Below are positions 53,516 to 62,393 of a stretch of 64,000 nucleotides of DNA, piece by piece. Below the pieces are notes generated by a model. It was not told the origin of the DNA, ran no database searches, and saw nothing but the letters and a program-made list of their open reading frames with translations. The position numbers and the translations under genes are program-made. The DNA lies in contig CAMJPC010000010.1 in assembly GCA_946407705.1 (NCBI GenBank), positions 20,723-84,722 on the forward strand, read 5' to 3'. Every line of letters begins with the position of its first letter. Position 1 is the stretch's first letter. The stretch is from an uncultured Clostridia bacterium (GTDB taxonomy: Bacteria; Bacillota; Clostridia; Saccharofermentanales; Saccharofermentanaceae).

Positions 53516-54607
53516 ATGAATGAAGTAAACATCATGCTGGCCATGCCGTCGCTTCTGGAACCGCTTTACATCGCGTTCGGCTGGCTTACGAGAGTCCTTT
53601 ACAATTTCTTCGGCAACTATGGTCTTGCCATCATAATGCTGACGATAATCGTCAGAGGCCTTCTCATCCCCCTCAACATCAAATCGCAGAAGTCCATGCT
53701 CAAGATGCAGGCGTTAAGCGGCAAGCAGGCTGAGCTTCAGCGTAAATACGGCGACGATAAAGAGAAGTACCAGGAAGCACTCATCGAGATGCAGAAGGAG
53801 AACGGCGCAGGCGGTCTGTCCGGATGTCTTCTTCCTATTCTCCAGCTCATTTTCATCTGGCCTATCTTCCGTATCGTAAGCGGACCTTTGACATACCTTT
53901 CACAGGTATCCTCTGACAACATCAATGCCATGATCGAGCTCGGCAAGGGCATGGGCGACAAGGTCATCAACGGCATGGTTACCGCAACAAACCATATCGG
54001 ACTTGTTAAGGCTCTTTCCGAGAATGCGCAGTTCCTCAACGAGTGCGTCAAGAGAGGCTTCGTTAAGATGGAGCAGCTTGTTGACCTTCACTTCCTCGGC
54101 ATGGATCTCACAATGACACCTGCATGGAATCCCAAGCTTTACGTTGAGGATCCCAAGACATATTTCCCTCTTTTGATCTTCCCCATCCTCGTTCTTGCAA
54201 CGAGCATTCTTTCGATGCAGCTCACAAAGATCATGAAGCCGGGCTACAAGGAAGAGAAGGAAGCCAAGGAGCGCGAGAAGGTAAACGAGGCACGTAAGGG
54301 TCAGTCCGGCCAGGATGACGCAACGGCAAACACGATGAAGATCATGAATTGGACACTTCCCGTCATCATGCTCTACACGACATTCACGATGCCTGCCGCA
54401 ATGGGTCTTTACTGGGTAGTCGGAAGCATCATGGGCATTCTTACTCAGATCATCGTATTTTATATGTTCACAAAGCCTTACGAGCAGAAGAAGGCTGAAG
54501 TCGAAGCCAAGAAGGAAGCAGTTTTCAAGAAGAGCGCAAAGGCAGCGCTTGAGTCCAACAACGGCGGAAAAGCTTCCGGCAAAGGCAAGAAGGGTAAGAA
54601 GAACTAA
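53516..54607 (+). CDS. yidC: Membrane protein insertase YidC/Oxa1
   Basis: 363 aa, Gram-positive type without the large periplasmic domain and without a clear lipobox. Five hydrophobic helices are visible. A cytoplasmic hairpin follows TM1 (KSQKSMLKMQALSGKQAELQ). The conserved arginine R in IIVRGLLIPLN lies in the hydrophilic groove. The C-terminal tail is basic, ending KGKKGKKN, and probably binds ribosomes. It is start-selected at ATG 53516 with TTGGAG upstream. The relation to SpoIIIJ is by family, and does not imply sporulation. Confidence 0.93.
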   Translation: MNEVNIMLAMPSLLEPLYIAFGWLTRVLYNFFGNYGLAIIMLTIIVRGLLIPLNIKSQKSMLKMQALSGKQAELQRKYGDDKEKYQEALIEMQKENGAGGLSGCLLPILQLIFIWPIFRIVSGPLTYLSQVSSDNINAMIELGKGMGDKVINGMVTATNHIGLVKALSENAQFLNECVKRGFVKMEQLVDLHFLGMDLTMTPAWNPKLYVEDPKTYFPLLIFPILVLATSILSMQLTKIMKPGYKEEKEAKEREKVNEARKGQSGQDDATANTMKIMNWTLPVIMLYTTFTMPAAMGLYWVVGSIMGILTQIIVFYMFTKPYEQKKAEVEAKKEAVFKKSAKAALESNNGGKASGKGKKGKKN

Positions 54608-54636
54608 TTTGGTCTATAAGGAGGCCTCGAATACAT

Positions 54637-55347
54637 ATGAAGACAGTTACTAAAACAGGTAAGACAGTAGATGAAGCAGTAGAGGCAGCAATTGCCGAGC
54701 TCGGATGCACTAAGGAAGAGGCACAGATCGAAGTCATTTCCGAAGGCAGCGAAGGCGGTTTCCTCGGAGTCGGCAGAAAGGATGCTGAGGTCAAGGTTTC
54801 CTTTGAAGACGGCGCAGAAGCTTCCGCAGAAGAAGATTCTGACGATGACGATACATACTACGGTGACGACGAGAATTTCGAAGGCGACGCAGTAAGCGAA
54901 GCAGAAGATGCTGCAGCTAACTTCGTAGCTGAGGTTCTCTCAGGCATCGGCATTCACGGTAACATGGATTCCTACAGAGAAGACGATACCATCTACATTT
55001 CAGTCACAGGTTCTGACTGCGGCGCTGCCATCGGCCGTCACGGTGAGACACTTGAGGCGATCACATACATGACAAACCTCATCGCTAACAAGCACAGCGA
55101 GCAGAGAGTTCACGTTCATCTCGATGTCGGCGGTTACCGCAAGCACAGAGAGCAGATCCTCAAGAACCTTGCTGACAAGGCCGCTTCCAGAGTTAAGCGT
55201 TCCGGCCGCAAGGTTGTAATGGAGCCCATGACACCTTCCGAGAGAAGGATCGTTCATTCCTATCTGCAGGGAGTAAAGGGCGTCACAACGCACAGTGAGG
55301 GTGAAGAGCCTTCAAGATGCGTAGTGGTAACACCTGAAGAAGACTGA
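54637..55347 (+). CDS. khpB: RNA-binding protein KhpB/Jag
   Basis: 236 aa. It has a Jag-N domain (about 1-50: KTVTKTGKTVDEAVEAAIAE with GFLGVGRKDAEV), an acidic linker (about 63-95) and a KH domain (about 100-160, with AAIGRHGETLEAITYMTN). An R3H domain closes the protein (SERRIVHSYLQ, then EPSRCVVVTP). It binds RNA with KhpA and affects cell length and division in streptococci. Genomic partner of yidC across Firmicutes. AAGGAGG is upstream. Confidence 0.94.
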   Translation: MKTVTKTGKTVDEAVEAAIAELGCTKEEAQIEVISEGSEGGFLGVGRKDAEVKVSFEDGAEASAEEDSDDDDTYYGDDENFEGDAVSEAEDAAANFVAEVLSGIGIHGNMDSYREDDTIYISVTGSDCGAAIGRHGETLEAITYMTNLIANKHSEQRVHVHLDVGGYRKHREQILKNLADKAASRVKRSGRKVVMEPMTPSERRIVHSYLQGVKGVTTHSEGEEPSRCVVVTPEED

Positions 55348-55356
55348 TAAATCCGT

Positions 55357-56790
55357 ATGTACGCATATACGGATGAGCCTATCTGCGCGTGCTCCACGCC
55401 TGCGGGAATTTCAGGACTTGCCGTAATCCGCATATCCGGTAACGGGTGCGGTGTTCTCACAGACAAATGCACTAAGATACTCCGTTCAAGCGGGGATTAC
55501 GACAGGACTTCAGTCCTGCCCGGCTACACTTGTGCGTACGGAACGGTCGTCGATCCCAAGACCGGCGATGTCATTGATAAAGTTGTTATCACACATTTTG
55601 AGGAACCGTATTCATATACAGGCGAAGAGATGGTTGAGATCTCCTGCCACGGTTCCACTGCTGTAAAGCAGGAAATACTCCGCTGCCTCGGCATTTCCGG
55701 AATAAGAGTTGCTTATCCGGGTGAGTTTTCGAGAAGGGCATTCATCAACGGCAAGATGAGCCTTGCTTCCGCGGAAGCAGTAATGGACATCATCAACGCG
55801 GATACCGAGCGCCAGCTCCAGGCTGCAGGAAGCCTTATGTCAGGCATCCTTGCCGACAGGATCGATTCCATCGAAAAGAGTCTCTACGACCAGATGGCCA
55901 AGATCGAATCTTTAGTCGAGTTTGACCGCGATACCGATGACGGCAGCGGATCTGATTCCGAAGAGAAAGCTATCCTTGAAGAACTTGATAAGCAGCGCGG
56001 AGCTCTCGCAGCTCTTTGCTCCGGATACGGCAAGGGCAGGATACTGAGCGAACGCATGAGAGTTGCACTCTTAGGTCTTCCCAACAGCGGAAAGAGTACT
56101 CTCCTTAACACGCTTACGGGTTACGACCGCGCTATCGTAACGGAGGTTGCAGGCACGACCAGGGACACGATAGAGGTTCAGGTCGACATCAACGGAATTC
56201 CCGTTACGCTCATCGATACGGCAGGCATCAGGGATACTGATGACATAATAGAGAGCATCGGCATCGGAAGAGCGATGGAAGCGGGAAGGGAAGCAGACCT
56301 TGTTTTCTACATGATCCCGCCCGACATGACCGCTTATGAGGCTGAAGACTGCCTCAGAGAGCTTTCCGAGGACATCGGAGGCGACAGGATCACGGGCGTA
56401 TTCTCTAAGAGCGACGAGGGCAGAAATCCCGACGAGAAGGACATCATCGAAGTCCTGAAGAAACTCGGCATCGAGAGATTCATTTCCGTCTCCGCCGAGG
56501 AAGAATTAAACATCGACAAACTTGAGGACGTTATCACATCCTATTACGACAGCCTTGGAGGCGGACAGTCCGAGGGACTCCTGATCACCAACAGCCGTCA
56601 CTATTCTAAATTCAATAAAGGTCTCAAAAAGCTCGACATGGCGATAGAAGCGCTGAGGGATGACCTCGGAGTGGAAGTATGCTCTTCAGCACTCCGCGCA
56701 TGCCTTGATGAGATCGGTGAGGTTACAGGTAAGACTGTGTCCGCAACTCTTGCTGACACGATCTTTTCGCGTTTCTGCATAGGCAAGTAA
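55357..56790 (+). CDS. mnmE: tRNA modification GTPase MnmE
   Basis: 477 aa. N-terminal folate-binding domain (PICACSTPAGISGLAVIRISG), helical middle domain and G domain with GLPNSGKSTLLNTLTG and DTAGIRDT. The C-terminal Cys motif reads CIGK. With MnmG it adds the carboxymethylaminomethyl group to U34 of several tRNAs. It lies 9 nt after khpB and 2 nt before mnmG, so both subunits are made from the same message. Confidence 0.96.
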   Translation: MYAYTDEPICACSTPAGISGLAVIRISGNGCGVLTDKCTKILRSSGDYDRTSVLPGYTCAYGTVVDPKTGDVIDKVVITHFEEPYSYTGEEMVEISCHGSTAVKQEILRCLGISGIRVAYPGEFSRRAFINGKMSLASAEAVMDIINADTERQLQAAGSLMSGILADRIDSIEKSLYDQMAKIESLVEFDRDTDDGSGSDSEEKAILEELDKQRGALAALCSGYGKGRILSERMRVALLGLPNSGKSTLLNTLTGYDRAIVTEVAGTTRDTIEVQVDINGIPVTLIDTAGIRDTDDIIESIGIGRAMEAGREADLVFYMIPPDMTAYEAEDCLRELSEDIGGDRITGVFSKSDEGRNPDEKDIIEVLKKLGIERFISVSAEEELNIDKLEDVITSYYDSLGGGQSEGLLITNSRHYSKFNKGLKKLDMAIEALRDDLGVEVCSSALRACLDEIGEVTGKTVSATLADTIFSRFCIGK

Positions 56791-56792
56791 AT

Positions 56793-58727
56793 ATGTATCT
56801 CGAAGATGCCGTCAAACTGGAGCATAGCTTTGAAGCCGGCAACTACGATGTTTGCGTGGTTGGAGCCGGTCACGCCGGATGCGAGGCAGCACATGCCTGC
56901 GCAGTTCTCGGTCTGAACACGGTCCTTTTTACCTTAGCTCTCGATTCGCTTGCAAATCTTCCGTGCAATCCCAGCATCGGCGGTACGTCCAAAGGCCAGC
57001 TCGTTAGAGAGGTTGACGCTTTGGGCGGCATAATCGGCAAGATGGCCGACAAATGCGCGGTACAGATGAGAATGCTCAACAGATCAAAGGGCCCCGCAGT
57101 TTATTCTCCGCGCGCACAGGAAGACAGGGCGATGTATTCGGTCGAGATGAAGCACTATCTCGAGAACCTCGATAACCTGACGCTCGCTCAAGCCCACATA
57201 ACGGAACTCTTAACTGATACAGAAGGCAATGCGTGCGGCGTCATGACTGCCGGCAAGGCCATCTACAAATGTAAGGCCGTAGTCATATGCTCAGGCACAT
57301 ACATGGAATCCAGAACGATCAGGGGAGAAGTCATCACCGAGAGCGGTCCTGACGGGCTTCCGAGATCTGTGGGCCTTTCCGGATCACTTAAAGCATGCGG
57401 TATACCGATCCTCCGATTCAAGACGGGAACGCCGGTAAGGGTCAATTCAAACTCATGCGATTTCTCCCAGATGACGAGACAGGACGGTGAGGACGACGTA
57501 CCTCCGTTCTCTTTCGAAAACGAGATGAACGGCATCGGCCCTGTTTCCTCATCAGAGCAGATCCCCTGCTGGTCTGTGTGGACCACGCCCGAGACAAGGA
57601 AGATAATCTCCGAGAACATGGACAGATCGCCCCTCTACAGCGGCGTGATCAAGGGCGTAGGCCCCAGATACTGTCCTTCGATTGAAGACAAGTTCATGCG
57701 CTTTGCTGACAAGGAGCGCCATCAGATATTCATAGAGCCCATGGGAAGGCACACAAACGAGATGTACCTCCAGGGATTCTCAACGAGCCTCCCTGAAGAA
57801 GTCCAGGTGAGGATGGTAAGATCTCTCCCCGGACTTTCAAACGCGGTCATTCAGAGGACCGCGTACGCGATCGAATACGATCTCGTGGACCCGCTGTCGC
57901 TCCGTGCAACGCTCGAGAGCAAGATAGTCCCGGGTCTTTTTACCGCAGGCCAGATAAACGGTTCTTCGGGTTATGAGGAAGCCGCAGGCCAGGGAATAGT
58001 GGCTGGTATCAATGCCGCTCTGAAGGTATTGGGCAGGGAACCCGTCATTATCGACCGTTCGCAGGGATACATCGGCGTGCTCATCGACGATCTCGTTACG
58101 AAGGGAACCAACGAACCATACCGAATGATGACCTCCAGGGCCGAATACAGGCTTTTCCTGAGACAGGACAATGCGGATGAGAGACTTACGCCCGTAGGAC
58201 ATGACATAGGCCTCATAGACGAAGCCAGATATGAGAGATTCCTTGCAAAGAGGGATGCCATCGCGAAAGAGACCGCAAGGCTCAAGAGCACATACATCGG
58301 TCCCACGCCCGCGCTCGGAGAAGTGCTCGCGGAGGCAGGTCAGACTCTGCCGAAATCAGGCGAGAGCCTTGCCGATCTGATCAAGCGCCCGGGCGTTACA
58401 TATGAGATGCTCGCGCCGTTCGACAAAGAGCGTACGGAGCTTCCCATGGCGGTTAAGAAGGCCTGCGAGACCGACATCAAGTACGAAGGATACCTGGCTC
58501 TCGAAAAGGAGAAGATCGAAAGATTTTCGAGCCTCGAGAAGATATCGATCCCGGAAGATACGGATTATAAGTCCATCAAGGGCTTAAGACTCGAGGCTGC
58601 ACAGAAGCTTGCCGAGATGAAGCCCGAAAGCGTGGGACGCGCTTCAAGGATCTCAGGCGTATCTCCGGCTGACTGTGAAGTACTGCTGGTTTACCTTGAA
58701 CAGAGGAGAAGAAGCAATGTTAAATGA
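56793..58727 (+). CDS. mnmG: tRNA modification enzyme MnmG
   Basis: 644 aa FAD/NADH enzyme. The dinucleotide loop GAGHAGCEAAHA is near the N-terminus. The conserved NPSIGGTSKGQLVREVDALGG, SGTYMESRTIRGE and FTAGQINGSSGYEEAAGQG blocks are all present, and the C-terminal helical part that binds MnmE is complete. Standard length. The last 11 nt overlap rsmG, whose ribosome site lies inside this gene. Confidence 0.96.
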   Translation: MYLEDAVKLEHSFEAGNYDVCVVGAGHAGCEAAHACAVLGLNTVLFTLALDSLANLPCNPSIGGTSKGQLVREVDALGGIIGKMADKCAVQMRMLNRSKGPAVYSPRAQEDRAMYSVEMKHYLENLDNLTLAQAHITELLTDTEGNACGVMTAGKAIYKCKAVVICSGTYMESRTIRGEVITESGPDGLPRSVGLSGSLKACGIPILRFKTGTPVRVNSNSCDFSQMTRQDGEDDVPPFSFENEMNGIGPVSSSEQIPCWSVWTTPETRKIISENMDRSPLYSGVIKGVGPRYCPSIEDKFMRFADKERHQIFIEPMGRHTNEMYLQGFSTSLPEEVQVRMVRSLPGLSNAVIQRTAYAIEYDLVDPLSLRATLESKIVPGLFTAGQINGSSGYEEAAGQGIVAGINAALKVLGREPVIIDRSQGYIGVLIDDLVTKGTNEPYRMMTSRAEYRLFLRQDNADERLTPVGHDIGLIDEARYERFLAKRDAIAKETARLKSTYIGPTPALGEVLAEAGQTLPKSGESLADLIKRPGVTYEMLAPFDKERTELPMAVKKACETDIKYEGYLALEKEKIERFSSLEKISIPEDTDYKSIKGLRLEAAQKLAEMKPESVGRASRISGVSPADCEVLLVYLEQRRRSNVK

Positions 58728-59604
58728 TAACCACCGCAAGAGAAAGCCGATAACCAAAGCTGACATCAAGAGGCTCAGAGACAGCCTTCCCAAGCGTGTG
58801 GACATCGGTAACGAGGGAACGAAGGTAACGCCCAAGGATGAGACGCCTGCTGCTCCTGCCGGCAACGCAGAGGGCGTAGCACCCGTTCTCGAGGAGCATT
58901 CCTCCGAGATATGCGTTCCTCTTTCCGCTGAAGAGATCCGTTCATTCCAGGTCTATGCTTCAATGCTCAGGGAAAAGAACAAGGTAATGAACCTCACTGC
59001 GGTCGATGACGACAACGGCATCGCGATGAAGCATTTCATCGATTCGCTCACGCTCTGCCCTTACATCAAGGAGGAGCAGGAAAAGACTGGCAAGAAAAAC
59101 CTGACACTTGCAGACATCGGAACGGGCGCGGGATTCCCCGGCATGCCCCTCAAGATATCCATGCCCGAGCTTGAAGTAACGCTCATGGATTCACTCGCAA
59201 AGCGTCTCGGATTCCTCAGTGAAGTCTGCACCGCGCTCTCCCTTGAAGGTGTAAACATGGTCCACACCAGGGCCGAAGACGGTGGCAGGGACAAGAAATA
59301 CCGTGAGAGCTTCGACATAGTCACCGCAAGAGCGGTTGCAGCGCTCCCCGTGCTCGCTGAATACTGCCTGCCTTTCGTGAAGGTGGGAGGAGTATTCCTT
59401 GCAATGAAGGGCCACGCTGAAGAAGAAATAAAGGGTGCCACGAAAGCGATCGCTCTCCTCGGAGGCACCATTGAGAAAACTGATACGTTCAGACTTCCGG
59501 GAACGGACATGGACCGCTCGATAATCGTCGTAAGAAAGATCCGTCCTACTCCCGCGAGATTCCCCCGCAAGGCAGGAATGCCCACAAAAGAGCCTTTGTC
59601 CTGA
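58717..59604 (+). CDS. rsmG: 16S rRNA (guanine-N7) methyltransferase RsmG
   Basis: 295 aa. The methyltransferase core starts about residue 75 and has KVMNLTAVDD, HFIDSLTL, DIGTGAGFPGMPLKI and VTARAVAALPVL. It methylates G527 of 16S rRNA; loss in other bacteria gives low-level streptomycin resistance. The first 70 residues are a charged extension with Pro/Ala, unusual for RsmG (usually about 240 aa). ATG 58717 has GAGGAG before it. Confidence 0.93.
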   Translation: MLNDNHRKRKPITKADIKRLRDSLPKRVDIGNEGTKVTPKDETPAAPAGNAEGVAPVLEEHSSEICVPLSAEEIRSFQVYASMLREKNKVMNLTAVDDDNGIAMKHFIDSLTLCPYIKEEQEKTGKKNLTLADIGTGAGFPGMPLKISMPELEVTLMDSLAKRLGFLSEVCTALSLEGVNMVHTRAEDGGRDKKYRESFDIVTARAVAALPVLAEYCLPFVKVGGVFLAMKGHAEEEIKGATKAIALLGGTIEKTDTFRLPGTDMDRSIIVVRKIRPTPARFPRKAGMPTKEPLS

Positions 59605-59691
59605 TCAGGGTAACAAACCTCCCAAATCTGCCCTCATATTCCGCCTCTATTTATTATAATATTTACGCGTGCGCGAAATTAATAATAGTTG

Positions 59692-59700
59692 TGTTATAAT
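59692..59700 (+). promoter_or_regulatory. Extended -10 promoter of gyrA
   Basis: TGTTATAAT (59692-59700) is an extended -10 element, 63 nt before the gyrA start. No -35 is obvious. The region is AT-rich, as is common near gyrase promoters, which are often supercoiling-sensitive. Confidence 0.6.
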
Positions 59701-59762
59701 AACAGAGTTTGGAATTTTGACGAACTGCAGGACCTTGCCTGCAGCATAACCGGAGGTAACCA

Positions 59763-62393
59763 ATGGCTGATAGTGAAGATAAGAAGCAGTCCAGATTGCA
59801 GCAGGAAGCTGATATGGATCAGGCCTTCAAGTCTGAACAGACAACGATCATCCCTGTCGATCTCGACGGTGAGATGAGAAAATCCTTTATCGATTACGCG
59901 ATGTCGGTCATCTCTGACCGTGCGCTTCCTGATATCAGAGACGGTATGAAGCCTGTCCACAGAAGGATCATCTACTCGATGTTCACACAGGGCTTCACAC
60001 CTGACAAGCCGTACCGTAAGTGCGCTACCACGGTCGGTGACGTTTTGGGACGTTTCCATCCTCATGGCGACGCATCCGTTTACGATGCATTAGTCAGACT
60101 TGCACAGGATTTCTCACTGAGACATCCTCTCGTTGACGGACACGGAAACTTCGGTTCCCTCGACGGAGACCCGCCGGCTGCTTACCGTTATACGGAAGCA
60201 AGGCTTGATAAGATCGCACTCGAGATGGTACGTGACATCAACAAGAACACCGTTGATTTCAGACCCAACTTCGACGAGCACGAGATGGAGCCTATCGCTC
60301 TGCCTTCACGTTTCCCGAACCTCCTCGTAAACGGCGGTATCGGAATCGCTGTCGGTATGGCTACGAACATTCCTCCGCACAACCTCGGCGAAGTCATCGA
60401 CGGCTGCATCATGATGATCGAGAATCCTGATGTCTCCGTTGAGGAACTCATGACGGTCATCAAAGGACCTGACTTCCCGACAGGCGGTGCCATCCTCGGC
60501 ACATCCGGAATCCGCGAGGCATACACAACGGGCAGAGGCCGTATCATGGTCAGAGCTCATGCTGAGATCGAGGATCACGCAGGCAAGACAAGGATCATCG
60601 TTCACGACATCCCTTACTGCGTAAACAAGGCCAGACTCATCGAGAGAATGGCTGACCTTGTCAAGGAGAAGAAGGTTGAGGGCATCACGGGCATCAGAGA
60701 TGAGTCTGACCGTAACGAACAGGTCAGAATCGTTATCGACGTCAAGAAGGATGCTAACCCTGAAGTAGTACTTAACCAGCTCTACAAGAACTGCTCGCTG
60801 CAGGAAGCGTGCTGTGCAAACATGCTCGCACTCGTTCCTGATGCGAACGGCAAGCTCGAACCTAAGCTCATCGGCCTGAGGGACGCTCTCTATTACTACA
60901 TCGGCCACCAGGAAGATGTTGTTACCCGCCGTACACAGTACGACCTCGAGAAGGACGAGCAGAAGCGCCACATCGACGAGGGACTCCTCATCGCCATCGA
61001 CCACATCGACGAGATCATCGCGATAATCAGATCTTCAAGGACTGAGGTTGAGGCCAAGGCACGCATGTGTGAGAGATTCGGACTTTCCGACAAGCAGGCT
61101 CAGCAGATCGTAGACATGAGACTCGGCCGCCTCACCGGACTCGAGAGAGAAAAGCTCGAAGCAGAGATCAAGGCTCTCACCGAAGAGATCGAGTACTTCC
61201 GTAAGGTATTGAGCGACAAGACTCTCCTCGATTCCATCATCAAGGATGAGCTCCTTGCCATCAAGAACAAGTACGCTACTCCGAGAATTACTGAGATCGT
61301 TTACGGTTCTTTCGAGGATATCGATGACGAGTCTCTCATCCAGGAAGAGAATATCGTTGTTACCCTTACTCACATGGGATACATCAAGCGTCAGCTCGTA
61401 TCCACATACAAGGCCCAGCACAGAGGCGGACGCGGAATCTCCGGCCAGTCCACGCGTGAAGAGGACTATGTTGAGAAGATCATCACAACGACGACTCACA
61501 AGTTCCTGCTCTGCTTCACCAATACGGGCAGGGTATTCAAGATCAAGGGCTACAAGATCCCCGAGACGACATCACGTTCATCACGCGGTACCGCTCTGGT
61601 AAATCTTCTTAAGCTTGCCGATGGCGAGTCCATCCGTAATGTAATCCCTGTTGACGATTTCGATAACGAGGATCTGTATCTCACCATGGTCACAAAGCAG
61701 GGCGTCATCAAGAAGACCGCTCTGTCCAAGTATGCAAACATCAACAAGAACGGACTTATCGCCGCAAGACTCAGAGAAGATGACAGCATCGTCTCCGTCA
61801 AGCTCACGTCCGCAGGTCAGGAAGTCATCGTCGTCAGCGCTGAGGGTAAGGCCATCAGGTTCAACTCCGATGACGCACGTGACATGGGCCGTACCGCTTC
61901 CGGCGTACGCGCAATGAGACTTGCAGATGATGACGTTGTAGTAGGCATGGAGCCTGTCGATCCCGACAAGGAGATCCTCGTTATCTCCGAGAACGGTTAC
62001 GGCAAGAGATCCAAGGCTGACGATTACAGAAGCCAGAACCGTGGCGGTAAGGGTCTCATCACATATAAGGTCAATGAGAAGACAGGACGTCTCATCGGTA
62101 CTGTACCCGTTACAGACGATGACGATCTCCTCATCATCACTGGCCAGGGCGTTATCATAAGAGTATCCGCTTCCGAGATCCCTACGCTCTCAAGAGCCAC
62201 TTCCGGCGTAAGACTCATGAAGTCAAGGAACGCATCCGTTGTTGACTTCGCTCTCACCGAGCACGAGGAACCTGAGGACGAGACAGCTTCCGAGGAAGCA
62301 CCTGCAGCAGAAGAGGGTGCGGAAGCAGCAGCTCCTGAAGCAAATGATGAGACAGGCGCTCAGGATAACAACGAAAACGGTAACGAAGCATGA
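59763..62393 (+). CDS. gyrA: DNA gyrase subunit A
   Basis: 876 aa. It forms the DNA-cutting part of gyrase. The QRDR reads HPHGDASVYD, so the residue equal to E. coli S83 is Ala. The catalytic tyrosine is in AYRYTEARL. The GyrA box QHRGGRG near residue 560 identifies it as GyrA rather than ParC. The C-terminal beta-pinwheel runs to about 830, followed by an acidic tail of about 45 residues rich in Ala and Glu. GGAGG is present before ATG 59763. Its stop overlaps the next gene by 4 nt. gyrB is not in the window. Confidence 0.96.
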   Translation: MADSEDKKQSRLQQEADMDQAFKSEQTTIIPVDLDGEMRKSFIDYAMSVISDRALPDIRDGMKPVHRRIIYSMFTQGFTPDKPYRKCATTVGDVLGRFHPHGDASVYDALVRLAQDFSLRHPLVDGHGNFGSLDGDPPAAYRYTEARLDKIALEMVRDINKNTVDFRPNFDEHEMEPIALPSRFPNLLVNGGIGIAVGMATNIPPHNLGEVIDGCIMMIENPDVSVEELMTVIKGPDFPTGGAILGTSGIREAYTTGRGRIMVRAHAEIEDHAGKTRIIVHDIPYCVNKARLIERMADLVKEKKVEGITGIRDESDRNEQVRIVIDVKKDANPEVVLNQLYKNCSLQEACCANMLALVPDANGKLEPKLIGLRDALYYYIGHQEDVVTRRTQYDLEKDEQKRHIDEGLLIAIDHIDEIIAIIRSSRTEVEAKARMCERFGLSDKQAQQIVDMRLGRLTGLEREKLEAEIKALTEEIEYFRKVLSDKTLLDSIIKDELLAIKNKYATPRITEIVYGSFEDIDDESLIQEENIVVTLTHMGYIKRQLVSTYKAQHRGGRGISGQSTREEDYVEKIITTTTHKFLLCFTNTGRVFKIKGYKIPETTSRSSRGTALVNLLKLADGESIRNVIPVDDFDNEDLYLTMVTKQGVIKKTALSKYANINKNGLIAARLREDDSIVSVKLTSAGQEVIVVSAEGKAIRFNSDDARDMGRTASGVRAMRLADDDVVVGMEPVDPDKEILVISENGYGKRSKADDYRSQNRGGKGLITYKVNEKTGRLIGTVPVTDDDDLLIITGQGVIIRVSASEIPTLSRATSGVRLMKSRNASVVDFALTEHEEPEDETASEEAPAAEEGAEAAAPEANDETGAQDNNENGNEA

